NCBI RefSeq assembly: GCF_900103585.1
Contig: NZ_FNHV01000001.1
Span: forward strand, 812,397-876,396
Length of the DNA stretch: 64,000 nt
Direction of reading: 5' to 3'
DNA from: Streptomyces sp. cf386
GTDB lineage: Bacteria; Actinomycetota; Actinomycetes; Streptomycetales; Streptomycetaceae
The position numbers were made by a program, and so were the translations under genes. Each line of letters opens with the position of its first letter. Positions within the stretch are counted from its first letter, which is position 1. This document shows positions 8,466-16,443 of this stretch, piece after piece. The notes under the pieces are model-generated. The model saw only the letters and a list, made by a program, of their open reading frames with translations. It ran no database searches and had not been told where the DNA came from.

Positions 8466-9149
8466 TCAGCCCAGGTCCGGGATCCGCCAGTCGATCGACT
8501 CGTGCCCCTGCTGGGACACCGCCTCGTCGATCTGCGTGAACGGGCGGGAGCCGAAGAACTTCTTCGCCGACAGCGGGGAGGGGTGCGCTCCCTTGACCAC
8601 CACGTGCCGCGACTCGTCAATGAGCGGGAGCTTCTTCTGGGCGTAGTTGCCCCACAGCACGAACACCGCGGGGTCGGGCCGGTCGGCCACGGCCCGGATC
8701 ACGGCGTCGGTGAACTTCTCCCAGCCCTTGCCCTTGTGCGAGTTCGCCTCGCCGCTGCGGACCGTCAGCACCGCGTTGAGCAGCAGGACGCCCTGCTCGG
8801 CCCACGGCATGAGATAGCCGTTGTCCGGGACGGGGTGGCCGAGCTCCTCCTTCATCTCCTTGTAGATGTTGCGCAGCGAGGGCGGCGTCTTCACTCCGGG
8901 ACGGACCGAGAAGCACAGGCCGTGGCCCTGGCCCTCGCCGTGATACGGGTCCTGGCCGAGGATGAGGACCTTCACCCGGTCGTACGGCGTCGCCTCGAGC
9001 GCGGCGAAGACCTCCTCGCGCGGAGGGTAGACGGGACCCTTCGCCCGCTCCTCCTCAACGAACTCCGTCAGCTCCTTGAAGTAGGGCTGCTGCAGTTCGT
9101 CGCCCAGAACCCCGCGCCAGGACTCGGGCAGCATGGCGATGTCGGTCAC
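8466..9149 (-). CDS. ung: Uracil-DNA glycosylase, family 1
   Basis: Removes uracil from DNA to start base-excision repair. The protein has 227 residues, normal for the family. The water-activating motif GQDPYHG is at residues 65-71 with catalytic Asp67. The uracil-specific asparagine lies in VLLLNAVLTVR, and the Leu-intercalation loop is HPSPLSAKKF with His189. The GTG at 9149 is chosen over the internal ATG because GGAGGAAG sits 5-6 nt upstream of it. It is the single-gene type, not linked to other repair genes here. Confidence 0.97.
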   Translation of the reverse strand: MTDIAMLPESWRGVLGDELQQPYFKELTEFVEEERAKGPVYPPREEVFAALEATPYDRVKVLILGQDPYHGEGQGHGLCFSVRPGVKTPPSLRNIYKEMKEELGHPVPDNGYLMPWAEQGVLLLNAVLTVRSGEANSHKGKGWEKFTDAVIRAVADRPDPAVFVLWGNYAQKKLPLIDESRHVVVKGAHPSPLSAKKFFGSRPFTQIDEAVSQQGHESIDWRIPDLG

Positions 9150-9269
9150 GTCAACTTCCTCCGGTGTGCGCTCACTTCAGGGCCGCACCATGTGCGCCCC
9201 GCGGACGGCCGCGCCGGAGCGCGGCCCCCTTCCGAGCACAGAACCTACAGGCGCCCACTGACAATCGCG

Positions 9270-10859
9270 CTACCAGCTGGTCTTCCGGGACAGCGTCCAC
9301 ATCGTCATCATCGTCGCGACGTCGATGGACTGCTCCGCGCCGGAGATCTCCTCGCTCGCGGCCACGAACTGCTTGCCCTGCCACAGCGGCAGAAGTCGCG
9401 CGTCCTCCACGACGATCTGCTGGGCCTCCTCGAACTCCTTGGCCACGGCGCCGCGGTCGCTCTTGCGGCGCGACTCGGGCAGCAGCGTCTCGGTGATCTT
9501 GGGCGCCACGTAGGGAGTGCCGAGTGCGTTCTCCCGGCCCACGAAGGGCGCGACGAAGTTGTCGGCGTCGGCGAAGTCAGGGAACCAACCACGCCCGAAC
9601 ACCGGGTATTCGCCGTTCTGGTAGCCCTGCACGTACGTCTTCCAGGGGCGGCTCTTGAGGGTGACGGTGAACAGGCCGGACTCCTCCAGCTGCCGCTTGA
9701 GCTCCTCGAACGCGGGCTTGGTCTGCGAGCCGTAACGGTCGCTGGTGTACCAGAGCTGGAGCGGGACGGGATCGGTGATGCCCGCCTCGGTGAGGATCTT
9801 CTTGGCCTTGTCGGGGTTGGGGTTCCCGAAGCTGTCGAAGAAGCTCGTGGTGTGGCCGACCAGACCCCGGGGGATCATGGAGTACAGCGGTTCGACGGTG
9901 TCCTTGTAGACCTTGTGGGCGAGCGACGGTCGGTCGATGACCTGGGCGATCGCCTTGCGGACCTCGGGCCTTCTGGCCCATGGGTCCTTGGGGTTGAACA
10001 CCAGGTAACTGATCTCGGTCGTGGAGTTCTCGATGAGCTGGAGCCCCTCGTCCTTGCCGTTCGCCTGGATGTCCACGGTTTCGGAGGCGGGCAGTCCGCG
10101 GTAGATGACGTCGATCTGCTTGTCCTTCAGCGCGTCGACCATCGCGGACGACTGCTTGAAGTAGCGGATGGTGACGCCGTTGTTCTTGCGGTCCGCGATT
10201 CCCTTGTAGGTGTCGTTGCTGACGAGCTCGGCCTGCTCGCCGTCCTCGTAGGAGGAGAGGTTGTACGGCCCCGAGCCACCGATCTTTCCGTCCTCGCGGA
10301 GCTTGTCCGCGGCGTACTCGTCGGGGTTCACGATGGACATCGCGGGCGTGGACAGCACGAACGGGAAGGTGGCGTCGGGCTCGTTGAGGTGGAACACGAC
10401 CTCTCGGTCGCCCTTCACCTGGACCCGGGAGAGGCTCCCCAGCAGTCCCGCGGGGCCGCCGTTGACCTTGATCTTCTTGATCCGGTCGATGGAGTACTTG
10501 ACGGCCTGAGCGTCCAGCTCGCGTCCGTCGGAGAACGTCAGACCCTCGCGCAGCGTGCAGCTGTACACCATGGTCGAGGTGTCCGTGAACCTGCAGCTCT
10601 CGGCAGCGTCGGGCTCGGGCTCGGACGCGCCGGGGTTGTAGTTCAACAGAGTCTGGAAGACATTGCGGAACAGCTCCCAGGAACTGTCCCAGGCGGCCGC
10701 CGGATCCAGCGTGCTCGGGGCACTGGTCGTCCCCACAACGATCGGACTCTCACTTTCGGACGAGTCCGAGGAGAAGACACCACATCCCGCGACCATGCCT
10801 ATGGCCGTGACCGCCGCCAGCTGGCGGAGGTATCTGTCCCGCTTGAACACGCGCACCAT
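9270..10859 (-). CDS. Peptide/oligosaccharide ABC transporter binding lipoprotein (SBP family 5)
   Basis: Extracytoplasmic solute-binding protein of 529 residues. A signal peptide ends in lipobox VAGC with Cys26, then a Ser/Glu-rich linker and a family 5 fold (TTSAPSTLDPAAAWDSSWEL, LREGLTFSDGRELDAQAVKYS, a C-terminal NGEYPVFGRGWFPDFADADN). This family binds di/oligopeptides, nickel or opines for an ABC importer. It is an orphan: no permease or ATPase gene is next to it, so it may serve a transporter encoded elsewhere or act as a sensor. The ATG at 10859 is taken; an in-frame GTG lies three codons later. Confidence 0.92.
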   Translation of the reverse strand: MVRVFKRDRYLRQLAAVTAIGMVAGCGVFSSDSSESESPIVVGTTSAPSTLDPAAAWDSSWELFRNVFQTLLNYNPGASEPEPDAAESCRFTDTSTMVYSCTLREGLTFSDGRELDAQAVKYSIDRIKKIKVNGGPAGLLGSLSRVQVKGDREVVFHLNEPDATFPFVLSTPAMSIVNPDEYAADKLREDGKIGGSGPYNLSSYEDGEQAELVSNDTYKGIADRKNNGVTIRYFKQSSAMVDALKDKQIDVIYRGLPASETVDIQANGKDEGLQLIENSTTEISYLVFNPKDPWARRPEVRKAIAQVIDRPSLAHKVYKDTVEPLYSMIPRGLVGHTTSFFDSFGNPNPDKAKKILTEAGITDPVPLQLWYTSDRYGSQTKPAFEELKRQLEESGLFTVTLKSRPWKTYVQGYQNGEYPVFGRGWFPDFADADNFVAPFVGRENALGTPYVAPKITETLLPESRRKSDRGAVAKEFEEAQQIVVEDARLLPLWQGKQFVAASEEISGAEQSIDVATMMTMWTLSRKTSW

Positions 10860-11051
10860 CCTCGATCGGGCATATCACAAGGGTGGGCAGACCATACCGC
10901 AGTGTTCGGCCGCTTGGACCTCCGCCCTGGCAAGCCCTTGATCAGCGCGTATGTCGGTGGCAGGAAACAACGGTGCTCTTCCTTTGCGCGCCCCGCAAGG
11001 TGGGCGCCCGCGCGACTGTAGACCTCGCCGCACAGGCGCCCACCGCCGTCG

Positions 11052-11813
11052 TCAGCCGACGCCGGCGTTGAGGAAGATGCCGCCGTCGACGACGAGCGTC
11101 TGCCCGGTGACCCAGTCGGACTGGTCCGAGGTGAGGAACGCGGCGGCGCCGCCGATGTCGGAGGGCACGCCGAGCCGGGCCAGCGGGTAGGCCGCGGCCG
11201 CCTCCTCCTCCCGGCCCTCGTACAGGGCCTGCGCGAACTTGGTCTTCACCACGGCCGGCGCGATGGCGTTGACCCGCACCTTGGGCGCGAACTCGTGCGC
11301 CATCTGCTGGGTGAGGTTGATCATCGCGGCCTTGCTGACGCCGTAGGCGGCGATGAACGGCGAGGGCGCGATACCCGCGACGGAGGCGATGTTGACGATC
11401 GCGCCGCCGTTGTCCTTCTGCCAGGCGTGCCAGGTCTTCTGCGCGAAGCCGAGCGCCGAGATCACGTTGGTCTCGAAGACCTTGCGTGCCACACCCAGGT
11501 CGAGGTCGGCGAGCGGCCCGAACACCGGGTTGGTGCCGGCGTTGTTGACCAGGTAGTCGACCCGGCCGAAGGCCTCCATGGCGCGCTCGACGGCGACGGC
11601 CTGGTGGGCCTCGTCGTGCGCCTTGCCGGCCACGTAGATCGCGCGCTCGGCGCCGAGCTGCTCGACGGCCTCCTTGAGGGCGTCCTCGGTGCGGCCGGTG
11701 ATGACGACGCGGTCACCGCGCGCGACGAGCGCCTCGGCGACGCCGTAGCCGATGCCGCGGCTGGCGCCCGTGACGAGGGCGACCTTGCCGGAGAGTTCAG
11801 GCAGTGCAGTCAT
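11052..11813 (-). CDS. SDR family oxidoreductase
   Basis: Classical short-chain dehydrogenase/reductase of 253 residues, NAD(P)-dependent. Seen: the glycine-rich TGASRGIG near residue 15, NNAG near 90, catalytic Ser in NIASVAG and the YGVSKAA (YxxxK) motif, ending VVDGGIFLN. The ATG at 11813 follows GGGAG. It lies 20 bp downstream of the fabG-like gene on the same strand and is the same length, so the pair is probably an operon acting on successive acyl or steroid-like substrates. The exact substrate is unknown. Confidence 0.92.
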   Translation of the reverse strand: MTALPELSGKVALVTGASRGIGYGVAEALVARGDRVVITGRTEDALKEAVEQLGAERAIYVAGKAHDEAHQAVAVERAMEAFGRVDYLVNNAGTNPVFGPLADLDLGVARKVFETNVISALGFAQKTWHAWQKDNGGAIVNIASVAGIAPSPFIAAYGVSKAAMINLTQQMAHEFAPKVRVNAIAPAVVKTKFAQALYEGREEEAAAAYPLARLGVPSDIGGAAAFLTSDQSDWVTGQTLVVDGGIFLNAGVG

Positions 11814-11833
11814 GTCCGTGTTCTCCCTGATCC

Positions 11834-12595
11834 CTAGTCGAGCGGTCCGCCGGCCACGTACAGCACCTGGCCGGAGACGAAGCCGGCCGCCTCGCCGGTG
11901 AAGAAGGCGATGGCGTTGGCGATGTCCTCGGGCTCTCCGACGCGCGCGACCGGGATCTGGGTGGCGGCGGCGGCCTTGAAGTCCTCGAAGCCCATGCCCA
12001 CGCGGTCGGCGGTGGCCTTGGTCATCTCGGTGGCGATGAAGCCGGGGGCGACGGAGTTGGCGGTGACGCCGAACTTGCCGAGCTCCTTGGCGAGGGTCTT
12101 GGTGAAGCCCTGCAGACCGGCCTTGGCGGCGGAGTAGTTGACCTGGCCGCGGTTGCCGAGCGCGGAGGACGAGGAGAGGTTGACGATGCGGCCGAAGCCC
12201 GCGTCCACCATGTGCTTCTGACACGCCTTGGACATCAGGAAGGCGCCGCGCAGGTGGACGTTCATGACGGTGTCCCAGTCGGAGACACTCATCTTGAACA
12301 GCAGGTTGTCGCGCAGCACGCCCGCGTTGTTCACCAGGATGGTCGGGGCGCCGAGCTCCTCGGCGATCCGCGCGACGGCCGCCTCGACCTGTGCCTCGTC
12401 GGAGACGTCGCAGCCGACCGCGAGGGCCTTGCCGCCGGCCGCGGTGATCTTCTCGACGGTGTCCTTGCAGGCCGCCTCGTCGAGGTCGATCACGGCGACC
12501 GCGCGGCCCTCTGCGGCCAGTCGTACGGCGGTGGCGGCGCCGATGCCGCGCGCTCCGCCGGTGACCACGGCGACCCGCTGCTCAGTGGTGGACAT
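11834..12595 (-). CDS. 3-oxoacyl-ACP reductase-like SDR (FabG type)
   Basis: Short-chain dehydrogenase of 253 residues that most resembles FabG-type beta-ketoacyl reductases. Seen: TGGARGIG (residues 12-19), NNAGVLRDNLLFKM, the SSSSALGNRGQVNYSAAKAG segment containing catalytic Ser and YxxxK, and VAPGFIATEM. The ATG at 12595 has GGAGAG 7 nt upstream. It is first of a two-gene operon with the SDR at 11052-11813. Actinomycetes have many fabG paralogues, so this need not be the fatty-acid synthase enzyme. Confidence 0.92.
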   Translation of the reverse strand: MSTTEQRVAVVTGGARGIGAATAVRLAAEGRAVAVIDLDEAACKDTVEKITAAGGKALAVGCDVSDEAQVEAAVARIAEELGAPTILVNNAGVLRDNLLFKMSVSDWDTVMNVHLRGAFLMSKACQKHMVDAGFGRIVNLSSSSALGNRGQVNYSAAKAGLQGFTKTLAKELGKFGVTANSVAPGFIATEMTKATADRVGMGFEDFKAAAATQIPVARVGEPEDIANAIAFFTGEAAGFVSGQVLYVAGGPLD

Positions 12596-12710
12596 GGATG
12601 GACTCTCCTCGGGTGAGCGACCGCTTAGTACCTTCGATGGACGTGACGCTAGAAGTCCTGGCACGCGGTGTCAACGGTGACCGCGCGCATGTGATCCATT
12701 ACCTGATCCG

Positions 12711-13160
12711 TCACTTCACCAACCGGTCCAGCAGCCGTGCCGTCTCGGCCGCCGGATCGGACGTGAATCCGGTGTGCACGGGTCCCGGCTGCACGACCGT
12801 CGAGCGGGGGGCGATCAGCCAGCGGAAGCGCCGCCCTGCGTCGTCGCCGGCCGCCTGCCCCGCCGCCTCACCGCCCCCGCAGACGCTCTCGACGGCCCCG
12901 AGGGCGGCCCTGACTCCGGCCACGTCCGCGTCGGGGTCGAGGGCGAGCAGCCGCGCCTCGTCGAGGTGGGTGCGGGCGCCGACGTAGCCCCGGGCCCGGC
13001 AGTACACCAGCACGCCCGCGTTGATGCACTCGCCGCGTTCGACGCGGGGTACGACGCGCAGGAGGGCGTACTCGAAGACGTCCCGGTCGCTCGACTCACC
13101 GCCCCGGATGATGTGGCGTTCGACCACATGGCCGGCCATATGGATGTGGCGCTCGCTCAC
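12711..13160 (-). CDS. DUF3037 protein
   Basis: A 149-residue protein that I recognise as DUF3037 by its N-terminal core RDVFEYALLRVVPRVERGE followed by CINAGVLVYCRARGYVG. Function unknown. The GTG start overlaps the stop of the upstream HipA-like kinase gene (GTGA), so the two are translationally coupled. This fixed pairing suggests that it is a partner, substrate or regulator of the kinase, an inference from arrangement only. An in-frame ATG at 13139 is an alternative, shorter start. Confidence 0.85.
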   Translation of the reverse strand: MSERHIHMAGHVVERHIIRGGESSDRDVFEYALLRVVPRVERGECINAGVLVYCRARGYVGARTHLDEARLLALDPDADVAGVRAALGAVESVCGGGEAAGQAAGDDAGRRFRWLIAPRSTVVQPGPVHTGFTSDPAAETARLLDRLVK

Positions 13161-13921
13161 TTGCTCTCCTCGATTCCGGTGACGCGCTCATGGACGCCGG
13201 CCGCGCGGGCGAGCAAGGGCCGCGCATAGGCCCGCCGGAGGTCATCGGGTGTGTCGAAGCCCGGTTCACCGGCCAGCCAGGCATCGGGGATCGCGGCGGT
13301 CACCTCGGCGAGCACTTCCTCGGTGATCAACGGCGCCAACTCGGCTGCGGCGCCCCGCACTTCGGGCGCGAAGGAGGCGAGGGCGTGGTCGGAGGCGTCG
13401 TACGGGCGGGCCGCCGATGCCTCTGCCCCGGGCCAGTTGTGGTGCCAGATCATGGTCGCGCCATGGTCGATGAGCCACAGCTCGCCCTGCCACATCAGCA
13501 GGTTGGGGTTGCGCCAGGAGCGGTCGACGTTGTTCACCAGGGCGTCGAACCAGACGATCCGGCCCGCTTCTTCCGGGCTCACCTCGAAGGCGAGGGGATC
13601 GAAGCCGAGTGCGCCGGAGAGGAAGTCCATCCCGAGGTTGGTGCCGCCGCTGGACCTGAGCAACTCCTGCACCTGCTGGTCGGGTTCGCCGAGCCCCAGC
13701 ACCGGGTCGAGCTCCACCGTCACCAGCCGGGGCACCCTGAGGCCCAGCCTGCGCGCGAGTTCACCGCAGACGACCTCGGCGACCAGCGTCTTGCGGCCCT
13801 GTCCGGCGCCGGTGAATTTCATGACGTACGTACCGTAGTCGTCGGCCTCGACGAGCCCCGGCAGCGAGCCACCCTCACGCAGGGGCGTGATGTAGCGGGT
13901 CGCGATGACCTCTTTCAACAT
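13157..13921 (-). CDS. HipA-like kinase
   Basis: A 254-residue protein resembling the kinase fold of HipA without the HipB-contacting N-terminal domain. Lys35 in YVMKFTGAGQG would bind ATP phosphates. NNVDRSWRNPN (residues 130-140) matches the catalytic Asp/Asn loop and LIDHG (150-154) the metal-binding Asp loop. HipA proteins phosphorylate targets such as glutamyl-tRNA synthetase; the target of this compact branch is not known to me. It is coupled by a 4-bp overlap to the DUF3037 gene. No HipB-type DNA-binding antitoxin is present. Confidence 0.82.
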   Translation of the reverse strand: MLKEVIATRYITPLREGGSLPGLVEADDYGTYVMKFTGAGQGRKTLVAEVVCGELARRLGLRVPRLVTVELDPVLGLGEPDQQVQELLRSSGGTNLGMDFLSGALGFDPLAFEVSPEEAGRIVWFDALVNNVDRSWRNPNLLMWQGELWLIDHGATMIWHHNWPGAEASAARPYDASDHALASFAPEVRGAAAELAPLITEEVLAEVTAAIPDAWLAGEPGFDTPDDLRRAYARPLLARAAGVHERVTGIEESK

Positions 13922-14001
13922 GAAGCGAGCATAGTGACCGAGGGTGATGGCGGGCGAGGAGCGCTCCTGGCGCGGATCTCGTACGTGTGAACCAGGTTTT
14001 C

Positions 14002-14027
14002 TTCTCCGGCTCCTCGGAGCCGGAGAA
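14002..14027. other. Strong 12-bp hairpin upstream of HipA-like gene
   Basis: TTCTCCGGCTCC and its exact complement are separated by only 2 nt. It sits between the GNAT gene and the HipA-like gene, both on the minus strand, and may terminate the GNAT transcript. No U-run is seen. Confidence 0.5.
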
Positions 14028-14059
14028 CTGGACCCGCGCACAAGCGATTCGCTCTTAGG

Positions 14060-14455
14060 TTATAGAGCGATCAGGCCGGCTGTCGTCTCCTTGAAGCCGC
14101 AGGCATCGAAATAGAACGACCGAAGGTGTTCCTCGAAGTCGACGTGGAGCCATTCGCACTGTGCGGCACGGGCCTCGTGGGCTGCGGTGGCGACCAGCGC
14201 GGCGCCGACACCTCTCGCCCGGCGATGCTGTGCGACCACCGTGTCCAGGACGAAGGCATGGACTCCACCGTCCCAGACGACGTTGACGAAGCCGATCAGT
14301 GAGCCGTCTTCCCACGCGCAGACCCAGCCGAGACTGTGCCGCTCAAGCCGTTCTCGCCAGTCGGTCAGGGCTACCGGGTGGTCGAAGCCGTCAGCGTGCA
14401 GCGCGTTGAGGGCGGCGTTGTCGAAATCGCCCCGCCACTCGTACTTGATCGTCAC
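14060..14455 (-). CDS. GNAT family N-acetyltransferase
   Basis: Acetyl-CoA-dependent acetyltransferase of 131 residues. Seen: a beta-strand pair ending in LIGFVNVVWDGG, the acetyl-CoA pyrophosphate loop QHRRARGVGAAL (Q/RxxGxG/A), and YFDACGFKETTAGLIAL at the C-terminus. The GTG at 14455 is the natural fold start. It lacks a clear ribosome site but a TACGAT -10-like hexamer ends 6 nt before it, so the message may be leaderless. Substrate unknown. Confidence 0.85.
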   Translation of the reverse strand: MTIKYEWRGDFDNAALNALHADGFDHPVALTDWRERLERHSLGWVCAWEDGSLIGFVNVVWDGGVHAFVLDTVVAQHRRARGVGAALVATAAHEARAAQCEWLHVDFEEHLRSFYFDACGFKETTAGLIAL

Positions 14456-14664
14456 TCCGCGATCGTAATGTCCGTGCGGCGGGCGGCCCGGCGGGGCGGC
14501 GCCTTTGCATCGACAGCAAATCGACAGCTCCGGACAGTGAACCGACAGCTCCGCTTTACCCACCTCTTGGCCGGACCGAGTCAGGATTTCGACAGCGTCT
14601 GAACAGCCGGTCCGTACGGACCGTACCTCTCGGCAGATCACGAATGACCGGAAGGAACGTCAGC

Positions 14665-15153
14665 ATGACCAGCGAATCAGTTCAGCCGGTGTCGAAACCC
14701 AGTCGCCGTACCGTCGTGGCGGCGGTCGGCGCGGCGGGGCTCGCCGTTGCGCTGACCGCGTGCGGGTCGGACGACGACGCGTCCGGCTCGTCCACCGAAC
14801 AGGGCGCCGCCGGCGGCGGGGCGACCACCGAAGCGGGCGGGTCGTCGAGCGAGGCCGGCGCCGGCGGTGCGGCGCTCGCGCAGACCGCCGACATCCCGGA
14901 GGGCGGTGGCAAGGTCTTCAGCGACGAGAAGGTGGTGGTCTCCCAGCCGACGGCGGGCGACTACAAGGCCTTCTCGACGATCTGCACCCACCGGGACTGT
15001 CCGATGACGGACCTCAAGGAGGACACCCTCTCCTGTGCCTGCCACGGGAGCCAGTTCTCCGTCCTCGACGGCAGCGTGAAGAAGGGGCCCGCCACCGAAC
15101 CACTGGCCGCCAAGGAGATCAGCGTGTCAGGCGACTCGATCACGCTCGCCTGA
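14665..15153 (+). CDS. Rieske [2Fe-2S] Tat lipoprotein
   Basis: Secreted single-domain Rieske iron-sulfur protein of 162 residues. A twin-arginine signal (PSRRTVV) runs into a lipobox with Cys33, followed by a Gly/Ser linker. Cluster ligands are seen as Cys107-Thr-His109 and Cys124-x-x-His127, with Cys112 and Cys126 placed for the usual disulfide. It is probably an exported electron carrier. The ATG at 14665 is used because GAAGGAA lies 8 nt upstream; the ATG 21 nt earlier would place that site inside the gene. It overlaps the convergent isochorismatase-like gene by 14 bp. Confidence 0.93.
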   Translation: MTSESVQPVSKPSRRTVVAAVGAAGLAVALTACGSDDDASGSSTEQGAAGGGATTEAGGSSSEAGAGGAALAQTADIPEGGGKVFSDEKVVVSQPTAGDYKAFSTICTHRDCPMTDLKEDTLSCACHGSQFSVLDGSVKKGPATEPLAAKEISVSGDSITLA

Positions 15154-15790
15154 CCCCGCGTGGACGCTTGAAGCAGCTCAGTACCTCGTCCGTGGTCGCG
15201 ACCGTGGCGACCAATGCGAGGGTGTGGCGGATCATCGCCGGGGTGTAGTCGGAGGGCACCCCGGCGATGGCGTCCCGTGGCACGACCACGACGTACCCCC
15301 GGTTCACGGCGTCGAAGACGGCGTTGGGTATCGCCACGTTGGCCGAGACGCCGGTGACGATCAGAGTGCGGCAGCCGAGGTTGCGCAGCAGCGCGTCGAC
15401 GTCGGTGCCCTGGATCGGGGACAGGCCGTGCAGCCGCCGTACGACGAAGTCCTCCTCGGCGACCTCGATGGGCGCCGCCAACCGCACCGCCGTGCTGCCG
15501 GACAACTGCTGGACGGGGAGCCGTTCGGCGGCCCGGAACAGGCGGGCGTTGTGGTTGGCGCCGCGGCCGTCGGGACGGCGTTCGGCGATCGCGTGGATCA
15601 CCTGGACGCCGCTCTCGTGGGCCGCCGCGACCAGCCGGGCGACGTGGGCGAGGGCACCCGAGGAGCGGGCCTCCCTGGCGAGTTCGGGCAGCGCGCTGTC
15701 CGGTCCGACGACGCCCTGCTGGCACTCGACGGTGAGCAGGACGGTGGTCGCGGGGTCGAGGAGTTCGCTGAGTTCGGCGTACGACGGCAT
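15140..15790 (-). CDS. Isochorismatase-superfamily protein with an altered active site
   Basis: A 216-residue cysteine-hydrolase fold protein. Strand order and landmarks match the family (VLLTVECQQGVVGP, VIHAIAERR, LIVTGVSANVAIPNAV, GYVVVVPRDA). The catalytic triad does not: the Asp of the usual DxQ is Glu22, the lysine region reads VVRRLHGLS, and the nucleophile position in GVxxNxC is Ala153. It may therefore be non-hydrolytic or use another mechanism. The ATG at 15790 has GGGGGAA upstream. It is divergent from the flavin split-barrel gene at 15929. Confidence 0.85.
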   Translation of the reverse strand: MPSYAELSELLDPATTVLLTVECQQGVVGPDSALPELAREARSSGALAHVARLVAAAHESGVQVIHAIAERRPDGRGANHNARLFRAAERLPVQQLSGSTAVRLAAPIEVAEEDFVVRRLHGLSPIQGTDVDALLRNLGCRTLIVTGVSANVAIPNAVFDAVNRGYVVVVPRDAIAGVPSDYTPAMIRHTLALVATVATTDEVLSCFKRPRGVRRA

Positions 15791-15871
15791 GGTTCCCCCT
15801 GTGACCGACGGCGGTGTGGGCGGGCGAGCGTAGCCACCATTGCGTGAGGACGGAAGACGACCCATCCTTTT

Positions 15872-15913
15872 CTGACGTGATGTCAGAGGATCTCTCCTCT
15901 GACACGACGTGAG
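15872..15913. promoter_or_regulatory. Imperfect inverted repeat in a divergent promoter
   Basis: CTGACGTGATGTCAGAG at 15872-15888 is mirrored imperfectly by CTCTGACACGACGTGAG at 15897-15913, just before the split-barrel gene. The eight bases nearest the centre (TGTCAGAG/CTCTGACA) match perfectly. Likely operator; protein unknown. Confidence 0.4.
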
Positions 15914-15928
15914 AGAAGAGGGGGCCGC

Positions 15929-16396
15929 ATGACCGTGACTCAGCGCCGGGGCCGGAAGATCATGATGACGCCTGGCGAGCTGGACGAGTTCCTCACCACC
16001 CAGCGCACCTGTCGGGTCGCCACGGTGTCCACCGACGGCTTTCCGCATGTCAGCGCCCTGTGGTTCGCCTGGGACGGCATCTCGCTGTGGCTGTACTCGG
16101 TCGTCCGCAGCAAGCGGTGGACCGATCTGCGCCGCGATCCGCGGGTGGCGATCGTGATCGACACGGGCGAGGAGTACGAGCAGCTGCGCGGCGTCGAGCT
16201 GTCCGGCACCGTCGAGTTCGTGGGCGAGAGTCCGCGCGTCGGCGAGCTGCGGGCCGAACTCGACGTCCCCGAGACGCTGTTCGCCCGCAAGAACTTCGGC
16301 CTCGACGAGATGCCGCACGACGGCCGGCACGCGTGGGTGCGGCTGACGCCGGAGAAGATCGTGTCGTGGGACTTCCGGAAGCTGGGGTCCGTATAG
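15929..16396 (+). CDS. PPOX-class split-barrel flavoprotein
   Basis: A 155-residue pyridoxamine-5'-phosphate-oxidase-like protein binding FMN or F420. Seen: LTTQRTCRVATVSTDGFPHV, the dimer and cofactor strand LWFAWDGISLWLYS, then SKRWTDLRRDPRVAIVID and a C-terminal RLTPEKIVSWDFRKL, the pattern of actinobacterial F420-binding reductases. The ATG has AGAGGGGG upstream. It is divergent from the isochorismatase-like gene, with an inverted repeat between. The reaction cannot be specified. Confidence 0.87.
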   Translation: MTVTQRRGRKIMMTPGELDEFLTTQRTCRVATVSTDGFPHVSALWFAWDGISLWLYSVVRSKRWTDLRRDPRVAIVIDTGEEYEQLRGVELSGTVEFVGESPRVGELRAELDVPETLFARKNFGLDEMPHDGRHAWVRLTPEKIVSWDFRKLGSV

Positions 16397-16443
16397 GTCC
16401 GGGGTCCGTGCAGGTCCGGGGGCCGTAAGGGTCCGGGGGCCGT
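16396..16443. repeat. Three 17-bp-period tandem repeats
   Basis: GGTCCGGGGTCCGT-like units begin at 16396, 16413 and 16430 in the gap between the convergent split-barrel and LysR genes. Probably replication slippage; no function assigned. Confidence 0.7.

Noticed and set aside
13157-13921. HipBA toxin-antitoxin operon
   Set aside because: No HipB-like helix-turn-helix gene is adjacent and the kinase lacks the HipA N-terminal domain. Annotated as a HipA-like kinase with DUF3037 instead.
16396-16443. CRISPR-like repeat array
   Set aside because: Only three units of 17-bp period without spacers; simple tandem duplication at a gene end.
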